NCBI GenBank assembly: GCA_002077065.1
Contig: NAJO01000008.1
Location: 806,001-870,000, forward strand
From: Cryoendolithus antarcticus
Lineage: Eukaryota > Ascomycota > Dothideomycetes > Cladosporiales > Cladosporiaceae
Reading direction: 5' to 3'
Length of the DNA: 64,000 nucleotides
Made by a program: the position numbers and the translations under genes. Shown here piece after piece: positions 22,844 to 34,018 of this stretch (the stretch's first letter is position 1; the number at the start of each line of letters is the position of its first letter). The notes under the pieces were generated by a model. That model ran no database searches and had not been told where the DNA came from. It was given only the letters and a program-made list of their open reading frames with translations.

Positions 22844-25565
22844 CTATCTCACATACCTTCCCCTCCTCGTCATGGTAGCCGTGGCTTTAGCAACCGAAGA
22901 AGTCAACGTGTTGCTAGGCGCCGGTACTGCCGGACCCGTCTCGCCTCCCTGAGACTGCTGTGCGAGCTGCTTGAGCAACCAAGCCAGCCACTTGATGATC
23001 TGCGCCAGCGTCATACCCTTCTCGGGCGCCTGGTCGCTACCAGCTGCTGGAGTTGCAGTTGCCGTGGCGGTAGCGGCGGTAGATGTCGGCGCGTTGGTGA
23101 TTGTGGCATAGCCCGATGGAAGCGCGGTGGGAGCGTCGGCGGTCGGAAGAGCGTTGTATGGCAGGAGGGATGTCAGATTTGCCATCAGTGAGGAGATGAT
23201 GGGATTCACGGCCGAGGAGGGAATGATGGCGGAACTGTTGGTGATGCCACCGACGTTAATTGCGGAGGTAAGGTTGGCTAGGGCGGAGCTGTAGACCGGC
23301 GCCAATGTTACAGCCGGGGCAGTAACGTTGATGCTCGAGGTTGTTGACGGCAGCGAGGTGCCGACGGGGTTGACTGTAACGCCGCCAGAGCCGGAAGGAC
23401 GCATTGTGCTGTTCGTTCCCTTCGTCGGGAACGGGATGGTGGTCGTGGTCGTGATGACTGGACCAGCGCTCGAAGAGCTGGAGCCGTACATAGTGGGAAG
23501 AACCGGGACGCTGCTGGTGCTAGCGCTGCCACCAACAGGGTTCACCGACACAGCAGTGCCCGGCGCAGTGGGACCGGCGAGAGTGGAATTCGGTGGCAGG
23601 AAGGTGAAAGGCGGGCCACGAGAAGTCGTTGGGATCGGGAGGATGCTTACGATGCCCGTCGTGCCGCTGTCGACAGGCGATACGGCGCTTGAGCCGGTCG
23701 CAGTTGGCAACACCGCTGTTGAGCGCGACGAACTATAGGGACGTGGTATGTTGCTGCCGCCGATCGGATTGACTGCCACACCTGTAGGTGCAGGCAGTGT
23801 AGAGTTGGCCGGACCATAGGGCTTTGGCGGCGCAGGAGCACCGGTGCCGCCAACTGGATTGACCGCAACACCGGTCGGCTTAGCAGGTAATGTGGCATTC
23901 GCAGGACCGTATGGCTTAGGTGGAGCTGGTGCTCTTGTACCACCGACAGGGTTGACTGCGACGCCCGTAGGACCGGCAGGCATGGTCGCGTTACCAGGAC
24001 CGACCGGCTTAGGTGGAGCTGGAGCACCAGTACCGCCAACGGGGTTGACAGCGATGCCAGTCGGACCAACGGGCAACGTGGCATTGCCCGGGCCATATGG
24101 CTTCGGCGGGATGGGAGTGCGAGTGCCTCCAACGGGCCCAACACCGACACTAGTAGGACCAGCAGGCATAGTGGCGTTCCCGGGACCGACTGGCTTTGGT
24201 GGAGCTGGCATGCCAGTGCCACCGACCGGGTTGACAGCGACGCCAGTGGGACCGACGGGTAACGTAGCATTAGCGGGACCATATGGCTTTGGCGGCGCTG
24301 GCGCACCGGTGCCACCGATAGGCTGAACGACGACGCCACTTGGGCCGACGACGGTACTGTTCGCTGGACCATACGGCTTTGGTGGCGCCGGCTTTCCGGT
24401 ACCGCCGACTGGATTGACTGCAACGCCGGTGCCCGTCGGAGCAATGACTGTACCATTGCCAGGTCCGTGGGGACGAGGGGGTACGTATGGATGAGGGACA
24501 CCAGTCTCACCAACTGGGCTGACCACACTGCCGCTGCCGGTGGGTGCGATGACAGTCGCGTTGCCGACAGGGAAGGGCGGTAGTGTGGCCGACGGCTGAA
24601 CAGTGATGGTCTTCGTGATGGTCTCTGTTCGGGTGATCTCGACAGTGGTGGTGACTTCCTTGGTGCTGGTGCTGGCAGCAGCGACGTTCGTGGTGATGAC
24701 AGGAGTTGTCGTAATAGTCGCAAAGACTGTCGAGATGCTGAAGTAGGTTGCTGTGCTGGCAACGCATGCACTATCTTGACGAGCTAGGAGCTGGTGATGC
24801 TTCTCTGGCGTGCAGGCGCAGGTCGATGCAACAGCTTGCTGAGTAGTGACCGCTGTCAGACTGGCAGCAGATGTCGTAGCGACAGAGATGGGCGCGGCGG
24901 ACGATGCTGGCGCTGATGATGCGGCACCGCCGTTGCCGGAGCCGGACATAGTGAAGTCAACGCAGGACTCGTATGTCTGGTCGATATTGGCAGCGTTCCA
25001 GTACCACTGGATGACACACGCTCCAGCAGTAGCACACTGGCTGCCGAGATCGGGCATGACGATGTTGAACTGCTTCTGACTGTCTGAGATGCTTGCAGCG
25101 TTCGAAGCATACACGTCCCAGCTGATCAGAGCATCACTAATGAGCTTATTGTTCGAGGTGGAGACAATGCTCACGTTCGCAACACCAGTATGCGGAGCGC
25201 GGATGTCGACAGTGATCGGGACCGTCTGCCCAGCGGTGTACTTTTGCACGTTGGCCGTGTTATCAGCGTACTTGAAGCCCTTGCACAACCACATGTTGCA
25301 GGTCGCAGCATTGTAGTCGGTCTGGGTGTGTGCGATCTGCAGTTCGCCCTGTACGTTGCCGTAGCTGTCGGACTGGGAGGTGATCAGCGATGAGCTCTTC
25401 AAAGATACGCATTACACTTACCGATTGCATGTTGTAGACCTGCTCGCCACATGACGCCTTCATAGCCGGGCCTGCCTCGCGAGGCTTCGGGCTCGAGATC
25501 ATACCGTGAGCATTGACCAAAGCAAAGAGGCTCGCGGCCGCAGCCAAAGAAGCGTTGGACTTCAT
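22844..25565 (-). CDS. Secreted chitin-binding type-4/LPMO-like protein with Pro-rich repeat tail
   Basis: Exon 1 25565-25422, intron 25421-25373 (GTAAGT...CTGATCACCTCCCAG) and exon 2 25372-22844 give 890 aa. After the signal peptide (MKSNASLAAAASLFALVNA) the mature protein would start His-Gly-Met, and an exposed N-terminal His is the copper-brace ligand of lytic polysaccharide monooxygenases. The first ~220 residues are Cys-rich (CNMWLCKGFKYAD, CATAGACVIQWYWNA, CVDF) and resemble fungal chitin-binding type-4 (PF03067-like) proteins. After a Ser/Thr/Ala linker come eight near-identical ~31-residue proline/glycine repeats, then Ser/Thr-rich sequence, a possible amphipathic helix (MTLAQIIKWLAWLLKQLAQQ) and a short tail. 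The N-x-T/S sequons and low complexity suggest a glycosylated wall-associated protein. Catalytic activity is inference from the N-terminal His. Confidence 0.85.
23745..24485 (-). repeat. Coding tandem repeat, ~93-nt unit, eight close copies
   Basis: Eight consecutive units encode PPKPYGPANATLPVGPTG-like sequence followed by VAVNPVGGTGAPA. Units are 30-32 residues. Adjacent units alternate between PYGP...LPVGPT and PVGP...MPAGPT in the middle of the array, implying a higher-order two-unit period (~186 nt). Two degenerate units flank the array. Because the unit length is a multiple of three, the other reading frames also stay open through it. Confidence 0.9.
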
Positions 25566-26354
25566 ATCGGGAGAGAGTGCTGTGCTTCGTGATCTGTTTT
25601 TCTGTAAAGTCCGGGGAGGACACGAGCCACCAGTGCTCGAGAAGATTGAATGTAACGAAAGTGGGTGCTACCAGAGCAGAAAGGAGCGACTTGGACAGCA
25701 CAGAACGAAGACAGCGCAGCGATGATGAACAGAGAGGCTGTCGAAAGTAGACAGCAATGAGATGATATACCTACCTCGCGACAGATCAAGCCGACTGCTC
25801 TGCCTTGCTCAAAGAACTGACGTACATTGTCACACTCAGAGCGTCTCACCCTACGTTCGAGGTTGCCGAATGGGCGCATCACCGAGGTTTGAATATGTGT
25901 AGATATGTGGTCCATCCAGGTGGGCCATGTTCCGCTGCCTTGGCGTAGGCGATAGAGTGCGATGGAGTCCATGTTGAAGCGGAGAACCGCTACTGGTCAT
26001 GACACGCGTGATGGCCTTGCAATCTCGCGTGCATGGGAGATGGAGTCGTGATGGTGATGGTGCGACGGAGGAGATGTTTCAACTGCAGACAACCACTCTA
26101 GACCGCCACATGCCAAGACATCGAATGCAGGTACGAGGAACATCACTTTACGACCTTGAGATTTATGTATGCGTGTGAACAGCAAAGTACTATCACACCT
26201 GTAAGATCGAAGACCGGTTACTGGCTGCTACGACCTCGGTACCTCCGAAAGCTCATACTCTCATTCGCCCATCCCATCGCAACGCGAGCGATTCCGGTCC
26301 CAGGTCATCAGCCCACTGAAACCCCCAAACCCACCACCATCAAACCTCACGACC
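25566..26354. promoter_or_regulatory. Divergent intergenic region
   Basis: 789 bp between the LPMO-like gene (-) and the cyclin-like gene (+). Holds both promoters; no motif could be assigned with confidence. Confidence 0.4.
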
Positions 26355-27475
26355 ATGGCTCCCCAACCCCACCTAACCCACCTCACCAACCCCCTAGCAA
26401 CACCCCAGCAGCTCGAAACTTCAGCCTCGCAACTCGATGGCATTCCCGCGGACCTGGAATCCTCGGTCCAGTACGAAACCGCACGGCTGGTCCAAGCAGC
26501 CGGAATCCTACTTCGTCTGCCGCAGGAAATAATAGCACAAGCTATCGTCATCTTGACGCGGTTCTGGACGGGACCTGATGGTGAGGGTCTGTGGGATGTG
26601 AATGCTAAGGTGAGTCACGGAATGTCGGAGGTGGTCGGCGTCGATCGACGTGGACTGTGATCTTTGTCTGCCCGTGAGCAACGATCTGAAAGGCAATGCT
26701 CGATTCTGGTCAGTGCATCTTGATGGAAGCCCTCTCGATAACGCAGTCCCCGACCGTCGATCACGTAGTCGAGTCGAAGGAGTCAGAGACCCTCGCGATG
26801 ATGATGAACTGGAATACGATGCTAACGGGTTACGAACAGGATGCAGCAGCAGCAGCCCTCTACCTAACAGCTAAACCCTCCGCCACACCAGTCTCTCCCA
26901 AGTCGCTGCTAAGCGTCTTCAACAACCTCACTGCGACCCGGCCAGACTTCACTAAGCCCCCAGACAAGCTGCCTCCAAATTCCCCACCCGTCACCTCACA
27001 ACCCCTCACACTCGCCCACCTCTTCACTATGGAGTCCTTCCTCCTAACCTGCCTGAACTACCAAACCCACGTCTCCCTCCCCCATCCCCTCCTGATAACC
27101 TACCTCCAAACCCTCTCCCTTCTACCCCCACCCTCCCCTTCCGCGGCCAAACTTCCCCACCGCGCCCTAGCCCACATAGATAGCGCCCTCTTCAGCCCGC
27201 AGAAGCTGTACCTGACGCACCAGCCCAATGCATTGGCGGTCGCTGCTATTTATTTGGCGGCGCGGGAGCTGGGCGTGAAGCTGCCGGAGGTGGAGTGGTG
27301 GGAGGTGTTTGATGTGGGGAGGGAGGAGCTGGGGTTTGTGGTTGTGGGAATGAGGAGTATGGAGGGGTGGGCTGAGGGAGAACGGGAGGTGTGGAAGGGG
27401 AGGAGGGTGCCGTTGACGGCAGAGGAGGTGAGGAGGCAGGTGGAGAGGAGGTGGATGCTAGAGAATGGGGAATGA
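26355..27475 (+). CDS. Cyclin-fold protein (cyclin L/K-like)
   Basis: Exon 1 26355-26609 ends LWDVNAK at a GTGAGT donor. The preferred exon 2 is 26840-27475, entered through a TGCTAACG branch site and AACAG acceptor, which joins K to DAAAAALYLTAK, a natural cyclin-box helix junction (296 aa). Exon 1 shows the first cyclin-box helices (AAGILLRLPQEIIAQAIVIL); exon 2 has TPVSPKSLLSVF and a second repeat with LAVAAIYLAAREL, matching transcription/splicing cyclins (cyclin L, K, Pch1-type) that partner CDKs on RNA polymerase II. An alternative acceptor at 26713 is also in phase and would add 42 residues. The 230-nt intron is long for this window and may hide a small extra exon. Confidence 0.75.
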
Positions 27476-27597
27476 AAGGCTCTGACAACTTGCATGGCAG
27501 TACTAACAGCTATGAATGCCTCGCACAAAGCACCGGGGTATCGTCGATCGACCGCGCCTGAAACGCCAGTAAACAGTGAACGCGGATGTTGCGCCTC

Positions 27598-28612
27598 TCA
27601 ATCCATCTCACCTCCCCCGCCATCGTCCCCACCGCCATCATCATGGTCACTCTCGCCATCCTCGAAGTACTGCTCGGCGTTGTAGTCGTCATTAGCTAGC
27701 TCCTCGTTCTCCGGGTCGTCCTCGTCGAAGTCGTTATCTTGAAGCTCTTCTGGCGCATCTTCGTCATCGTCCTTCTTGGCGCCGTCCTCGTCGTCTTTGT
27801 CAAGCTCAGGCACTTCGTCCAGATCATCAAGCTCAGCGAGCTTGTCGCGATTGGACTTGGCCGAGAGCTTTAGTCGCTTCGGCTTGCGCTCTGCGCCGGT
27901 GTCATCGGTGGAGTCGAGCACACACCAAAGCTCTTTTGGGAAGTGCTCTTTGACTATCGCCCGTCTGTTAGTCACGGCGCACACCCAGGCTGATCGCAAG
28001 ATTCGCGCATACCAAACGGAAACTCCTCAAACTTGGGGACCTTCTCAGCGCCTCTGCCCCGCTTGAGCCCATACTGCGGCACATCCTCGAATGGGTTGAA
28101 CTTCTTCGTTACCGCAGCGCGCTGTCGATTCTTTGCTTGCAGGCCTTCGATAGCTTTGGCGAGCCAGCCGTTGCGCACATTGTCTTGGAGGTCAAGGTAG
28201 AAGCGTATTTGCTCTTTCTCCTGCTCGGTAGCCGGAGCTGCCAGGTGCGGGAAGTATTGCTGGAAGAGATTCAGCTCATCAGGTTCCTGATCGTCGGCGG
28301 CTGGCGAGGCGCGCGACATGGCGCGTCACATCCTGGGCGATGCGCTGCTGTGCTATGGAAAGAAGCAAGAGGATGCGCGTGGTCGAGGTAAGATGGCTGT
28401 CGCAACGCGGAATGACCCCGCGATTGAGGGCATTGTACGAGGTACTGACTCGCTTCACTTACGGGAAAAAGCCCAATTTCTGGATCGTCCGCCTGAGCAA
28501 ATGCGTCTTCGAGCTCCTTGTCAATTAGAATTCCAAGAGTACCAGAGGCCATGCGAGTTGCTGCGCTGCCGCCATAGGCGCCGCCCCTGCCGCCGCGGCC
28601 ACCCCGTGACAT
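27598..28612 (-). CDS. RPC31: DNA-directed RNA polymerase III subunit Rpc31 (RPC7 family)
   Basis: Exons 28612-28463, 28286-28013 and 27953-27598 give 259 aa. It starts with an RGG-like N-terminus (MSRGGRGGRGGAYGG). The middle matches the family core: an LFQQYFPHLAAPATEQEKEQI region, KKFNPFEDVPQYG, then VKEHFPKELWCVLD. The C-terminus is a long Asp/Glu tail, typical of C31. In the second intron the branch sequence GACTAAC is followed at once by an out-of-phase AG; the next AG (GCGATAG, 27955-27954) restores the frame. The first intron is long (176 nt) and its acceptor (GATCAG, 28288-28287) was chosen by phase. Pol III transcribes tRNA and 5S genes; C31 belongs to the initiation subcomplex C82-C34-C31. 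Confidence 0.88.
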
Positions 28613-28983
28613 GTCGGCGTTGGTGTGACTGGAAGTAGGTGGCGGATGATGGTCGCGTGAGACTCGCTAGCGGCCTGGTCGTAAGTGTATGCGCCTGAGT
28701 GATCGGATCGCGGTGTCCAGCATTGCGAGAGCGAGTCCAGTTGTCGATATATGGAAGAGTGTTCAGACTGAATTGATCTATTGAAGATGAATGAGTGAAA
28801 TAGTAGGTGAATGACTCGCAACGAATGAAATCTTGGCGGGTCTCTCGAAAATCCGCCGAATGCTGGACTACACGTTAGCTCTAAACCCCGTCGATCACCT
28901 GTCCTCACCAATCCCTCCAGTTGTCGCATAGTCCTCTCTCAGACTTGCTCGCCGCGACCACTACCTCTGGCTTCGCTCCCGCC
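28613..28983. promoter_or_regulatory. Divergent promoter region, Rpc31/eIF3l
   Basis: 371 bp between two housekeeping genes transcribed away from each other, one for tRNA/5S synthesis and one for translation initiation. The frame upstream of 28984 is open but has no earlier ATG. Confidence 0.45.
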
Positions 28984-30490
28984 ATGTCCGTCCGCCAAGC
29001 ACCAGCATACCAGCAGCCACCTGCGCAGCGCGAACCCAACGATGATTCCGACGTAGAGGAGGAAGCGCTTGCCAGCACATACCGGGAGCAAGTGAACTAT
29101 CAGGATGTTACAGACTATGACTTAGACCGAGTACCCTCGGCGAACGCACCTCAAGATCTGCAAGCACAACTGGTGCAGGCCGCACAACCGCTGGAGTACC
29201 AAGCGACGATAGAGACAAAGATATCGAGCTACGATCAGTACTGCAACCTTTTCCACTTCATTCTGAATAGCGAGGGACCGGTGGACATCGATGTGCCATC
29301 AGTGAGTGTTTGGTCTGGTGCAGCGTTTGGGTCCTGTGTGCTGATAAGATTGTCAGAACTTCTGGGCGTGGGATGTGATCGACGAGTTCATCTACCAGTT
29401 CAACGCCTTCTGCGCATACCGACAAAAGGTCGCCTTACAGCAATCCTCAACCCAAGTGAACGAGGATGAAGTTGCCATACTCCGCGAGAACCCCTCAACA
29501 TGGGGCTGCTACTCCGTCCTCAATGTCCTCTACTCCCTCATCCAGCGCTCCCAAATCAGCGAGCAACTCGCAGCAACAAAACGCGGCGAGGATCCTAGCG
29601 CCTACAAAGGCGAATACGGTGGCCGACCACTCTACCAAATGCTCGGCTACTTCTCCATCCTCGGTCTCCTTCGAGTCCACTGCCTGCTTGGAGATTTCGG
29701 CCTCGCGCTCAAGACAATCGACGACATCGAGCTGAACAAACGCGCGATGTTCGCCCGCGTCATGGCAGCAAACTTCAGCACATACTACCACGTAGGCTTC
29801 AGCTACATGATGATGCACCGCTACGCCGACGCGCTGCGGAACTTCAACCACATCCTCGTCTACGTCAGCCGGACGAAGAACTTCCAGAAAAACCAGCAGT
29901 ACGACAGCATCACCAAGAAGAACGACCAGATGTACGCTCTCGTAGCTATCTGCGTGGCCTTCCATCCCACGCGTCTAGATGACACGATCCACACAGCTCT
30001 CCGGGAGAAGTATGGCGAGCAGCTCACGCGCATGCAGCGTGGTGGTCCAGAAGCACTCCCGATATTCGAGGAGCTCTTCCGTGCCGCTTGCCCACGATTC
30101 ATCTCCCCAACGCCTCCAGACTTTGACAACCCATCCGCTAACATCGATCCCGTGGAACACCACCTCGCGATCTTCATGGAAGAAGTGAAGACGAACATGT
30201 TCGCACCCACAGTCCGGTCATACCTCAAGCTGTACACGACCATGGATCTCACCAAACTTGCTGGCTTTTTGGAGGTCGACTCAGAGACGCTTCGAGGGTG
30301 GCTACTGGTTAACAAGCAGCGGTCACGGCAGATCAGGCACTCTGGTGAGGGCGGGTTGTTGGAGGGCGAAATGGTGAACTCGGGAGATCTGGACTACGCG
30401 ATGGAGGGCGACTTGATCCATGTCAGTGAGGCGAAGGTGGGACGGAAACTCGTGGATTGGTATCTGAGAAATCTGGCGAGGACATACTAG
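28984..30490 (+). CDS. Eukaryotic translation initiation factor 3 subunit L
   Basis: Exon 1 28984-29301, a 55-nt intron (GTGAGT...GATAAG...CAG) and exon 2 29357-30490 give 483 aa. The protein is near full length for eIF3l. Recognisable family stretches include YDQYCNLFHFILNSEGPVD, FWAWDVIDEFIYQFNAFC, GDFGLALKTIDDIELNK, YYHVGFSYMMMHRYADAL and VRSYLKLYTTMDLTKLAGFL, which lies in the C-terminal PCI-like region. It is a subunit of the eIF3 complex that bridges the 40S ribosome and mRNA; it is present in filamentous fungi but absent from budding yeast. The ATG at 28984 is the first in frame and gives a normal acidic N-terminus. Confidence 0.95.
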
Positions 30491-31023
30491 GCCTCCGTCG
30501 ATGGTGCAGCACTCCAAGGGGCTAGACCGATGCTCCGAGCGAGGTGACATGGGCAGCGATGGCGTCTGGCGATCAGTGTCGGAAAGGCATTGGAAATGTT
30601 TTGCGTGGGTGGGCTGGTAGTGCGAATAATGCGCTGCACCAAAAGCGCAAGCTCGCGAGTGTGCCTGCTTGATCAAAAGCATGAGATGCTTGTATCGAAT
30701 ACGGAGCTTTCTCACGGGACTGCAGACTTACAAAGGCATTGATGCGCCGAAGTCGCACGGATCTGCGTACATGCACAGCAACGCAGCGGCACATTGCGTT
30801 TCTGAGACTCGGGAGACGAAACAATGCAGCGATTCTCCATGCAGAAAGTTAAAGCTTCATGAACAGCGCTGTCGGGTATCTATATGCTTGCTCTCCCAAT
30901 GCCGGCTCCAACTCTAGGGAACTCTCACTTCGCGGCCCTGTACCTGTACTTCGTGAAGGTAACCTGCCATAATGTCAAGCTTTCGCCGACATTCCTCCAC
31001 AGCCCCACTCCAACTCCACTCCA
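30491..31023. other. Convergent 3' intergenic region
   Basis: 533 bp between the convergent eIF3l and TBC genes; no supportable gene. Confidence 0.5.
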
Positions 31024-33285
31024 TCACCCCCTCACGGTCCTCCCTCTCCACCGTCCCTTCCACTTCCCATTCACCTTGCTCGCAGTATCGATCCACTCCA
31101 ACTTCGCTCCATCCCTCAACTCCCGCCTCCGCACATCGATCAGCTCCTGACTCACCCCTCCAAACCCGCCCTTCCTCCGCATAGCACCCTCGATCAGCCC
31201 ATTGACGTCCATCAGACCCCGAGGAAACCGTTGCACCGCGCCAAAGACCTCCATGGAATCCTGCAGCGGCTCGATGATAGGCAGTGAAAGCGAGAAAATC
31301 TGCAGCGCGATGCGGAAGAGGGATTTGGAACCTTCGAAAAACAGCAGATCCCAGGTTCGAAGGACAGATTCAATAGGCAGGGTATTGATGAACAACGCCA
31401 TGAACCACGCTGTAGTCGCCAAACTAATCGTCGGTAACGCCGCATCCGGACCAGCAGTATTACGGCGGTCTTCCGGCGAGCGGTCGGTGAGTTTCGTCCA
31501 GACTGCAGGAAGGTAGTCTTTCACCAGCGACATCAGGACTGCTATGTCTGTGTTGGCTCCTGAGAGCGTCAGTCCGTGGGTGCCAGGGAGATGGATGGTG
31601 GTGATCTGATTTAGTAGGATGAACGCCTTCTCTTCGTCGGCGTTTAGAAAGAGGAGGAGTAGTGCGGCGATGAAGTTCAGGGATTGGCAGTAGCCTATAC
31701 TCGGGTTGTGGAGGGCGAAGACTTGGAGGAGGCGGCGGAGGGAGGCGATGAGGGGTGTTTCTTCGGGTGGCGGGGGGCGTCTTTTCTTGTTCGGCATGGG
31801 CTCGCTGCGCGTGTCGAAGTCGCTGGTGGTGTCGGGCTTGAAACGGATGTTATCTGGGAACGTACGATGGAGGTCGCGTTCAATGTGTTCTCGGTCTGTC
31901 TCGCTAAGCTTGGTCTCCACCTGGGCCAGGAGGTTTTGGTATTGACCCGGGTTTTCCTTCAGTAGGCCGGGTCCGCCGGCGTAGTAAAACCAAGCTGAGC
32001 CGCGCCATTCGGGCGGAATGCCTTTGCGGACGTAGCGTTTCACCTTCTCGCTTTTGATAGGAAAGCGGATAGGATTATGTGTGGTAAGCCCGTACGAGCG
32101 CATCAGTACATCCCACTTCTTCCGCCGGCGGGCAAGATGGTCCGTGTAGCCTACGTTCCAAGCGTCATATTGGTCGACTGTGATGTAGTGCGACGCCTTC
32201 TTGAAGCCATACCGATCGCGAGGGACCGGTCCAGAAGCCATCATTGGCGAGCTAGGACTGCGATTTCCTGGTGAGGAAGCTAGTGCTGGCAGCCACAGAC
32301 CATTCGTTCGCAGAGGAGTCTCAGGCGCATCGTCTCGGCTGTTGACGAGATGCAAAGCGTGGAATGTGGTCGTGACGATCTTGTCGACAACTTTGGGTGA
32401 TTCAGAGGGAGGCTCGGGTGGCGGTGCCTTGAAGCGATCAAGTAGACTGGCGCTCTGACTCCTTCTGTGCGCCCTCTTCCGATCCCATGCTAGTTTCGTC
32501 TCCAAGCGTGCCTCTTCAGCAGACGCTCTCCGACTTGTTGGCACGGGCTCTGGGAGCACAGGCTCATCTTCTGCAGCCTCCTCCTCCAGACTTGGCTTCC
32601 TGCTTTCCTCGAAGCCATTCTCGTACATACGAATCACTTGCTCCACATCAAGACTCTCACGCATGAGCGTAGTATCCCGAGACTGTGCAGTATACTCGCT
32701 CTGCGAGCTCGCGCCAGTGCGATAGCTCTCCCGATCCGTGGTATTGCTGCTAACATTCGCTAGGCTCGAGTTGCTGGTCAACGCTGAGCGCAGCGACTGC
32801 CTGACACCTTCCGTTCCCAGTTCCTCATTCGTGGTCCCGGGCGTGCCTGGTCCACTGAGCGTCCTCTGTATGCTTTTGCTGGACACCCTGCGTCTGAGAC
32901 TCCTGAGCCCCCCAGTAAACGACTTCGAACTCTTTGGTGCCTTCCCTTCTGGAGGTGATCGCGGCGACGGCAAGGGCGATGATGACGAGCTTCCGTCCTC
33001 TCTTCCTGGCAAAGGAGGAACATCCCTCTCATAGCCAGTCTTCATCGCGGGCACCTTGAACACCATCTTCGCCCTTTCCGGTCGCGCTGCATAGGCATGC
33101 TCCGAGCTGGCGCTGAAGGGATCCAACTTTGGCACTGGATCGGCGGTCCTTGGATTGAAGCCTCGGACGTGTGGCATGGAGTCGTGTTCCCCCGTGAATA
33201 TTGGCCTGGGTGCACGTCGCCATTGTGCGGACGCCTTGCGCAAGGGGAGATGGGGCTGGGGCAGCGGTGGGGTGGTCGTCGCCAT
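31024..33285 (-). CDS. TBC-domain Rab GTPase-activating protein
   Basis: Single exon, 753 aa. The N-terminal half is basic, Ser/Pro-rich and probably disordered. The TBC domain spans about residues 400-700: it opens GIPPEWRGSAWFYYAGG, has the arginine finger in ERDLHRTFPDN (IxxDxxR pattern) and the glutamine finger in GYCQSLNFIAA (YxQ pattern), then FILLNQITT and WFMALFINTLPIESVLRTWDLLF. These two fingers are the catalytic residues of TBC GAPs, so the protein should be active on a Rab-type GTPase in vesicle traffic. Which Rab cannot be told. The array resembles fungal GAPs with long N-terminal extensions and no other domain. Confidence 0.92.
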   Translation of the reverse strand: MATTTPPLPQPHLPLRKASAQWRRAPRPIFTGEHDSMPHVRGFNPRTADPVPKLDPFSASSEHAYAARPERAKMVFKVPAMKTGYERDVPPLPGREDGSSSSSPLPSPRSPPEGKAPKSSKSFTGGLRSLRRRVSSKSIQRTLSGPGTPGTTNEELGTEGVRQSLRSALTSNSSLANVSSNTTDRESYRTGASSQSEYTAQSRDTTLMRESLDVEQVIRMYENGFEESRKPSLEEEAAEDEPVLPEPVPTSRRASAEEARLETKLAWDRKRAHRRSQSASLLDRFKAPPPEPPSESPKVVDKIVTTTFHALHLVNSRDDAPETPLRTNGLWLPALASSPGNRSPSSPMMASGPVPRDRYGFKKASHYITVDQYDAWNVGYTDHLARRRKKWDVLMRSYGLTTHNPIRFPIKSEKVKRYVRKGIPPEWRGSAWFYYAGGPGLLKENPGQYQNLLAQVETKLSETDREHIERDLHRTFPDNIRFKPDTTSDFDTRSEPMPNKKRRPPPPEETPLIASLRRLLQVFALHNPSIGYCQSLNFIAALLLLFLNADEEKAFILLNQITTIHLPGTHGLTLSGANTDIAVLMSLVKDYLPAVWTKLTDRSPEDRRNTAGPDAALPTISLATTAWFMALFINTLPIESVLRTWDLLFFEGSKSLFRIALQIFSLSLPIIEPLQDSMEVFGAVQRFPRGLMDVNGLIEGAMRRKGGFGGVSQELIDVRRRELRDGAKLEWIDTASKVNGKWKGRWRGRTVRG

Positions 33286-34018
33286 CGCGTCCGCCAGCGC
33301 TTAGGTGACAGAAAGGGAAGGGCCCTCGCAATCGTTCATGCGTAGTCTGGCTCGCGCTCCGCAGTCCTCGATTGTGGATCACCACCGTGCCGCTCTCAAT
33401 CCGTCGTCCGGCAAGCACTCCATCACGCACACGCTACCCCCTGCTCGTCCAGTATTGCAATGTGGCTGTCTGGTATGGACTTCCTGACGTCCAAGGCGCG
33501 TAAACCAGCCCTTTGCCTTATTAGCGGCAGGTAGTTGGCAGGCTCATTTCCGCCCGTTTGCACGCAATTACAAGCTCGTGTTAAGCGACATGTGATATGT
33601 CCGGGTTCTATGAACGGACAAGCCCGCTGGGAGCAAGCGCGCGGCTGTCGGCATCCGGAGCCAAGTGCTGCCGAAGTCTTTCAATTGCAAGTGTCGATAG
33701 ACGTAGATTCTGTTCAGTCGATCCAGAGGCAAGCACTGATACGGACAGTGAATGGCAGAGTGCATATCTGCTCCCAATCTTACATCGTCAATTCCCCTCG
33801 ACGGGCCTCGGTTCTCATGTCGTTGGCAAAATCGTCGTTCCCGGCACCTTGCAAGTAGCCACGCTCAAGTAGTTGGATCTGTGTGCAGCTATGTGTTCTA
33901 TTCCGACGCCGTACGCATCGCTGGTAGCAAGTGCAAGTATATATGTACACCGTCGTCTGCCGCCCAAGCCATGTACACCTCTACTCCGCCAAAACCTCGC
34001 ACCAACACATGAATGCCC
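33286..34018. other. Intergenic, no gene seen
   Basis: 733 bp upstream of the TBC gene and downstream of the E2 gene; contains the TBC-gene promoter. No coding signal. Confidence 0.5.

Noticed and set aside
23844..24326. 160-codon plus-strand frame antisense to the repeat
   Set aside because: Same repeat-periodicity artefact on the opposite strand.
23647..24771. 374-codon minus-strand frame overlapping the repeat region
   Set aside because: It runs in an alternative frame of the Pro-rich tandem repeat; since the unit is a multiple of three, other frames stay open automatically. Its product has no motif, and the LPMO-like frame has signal peptide and domain support.
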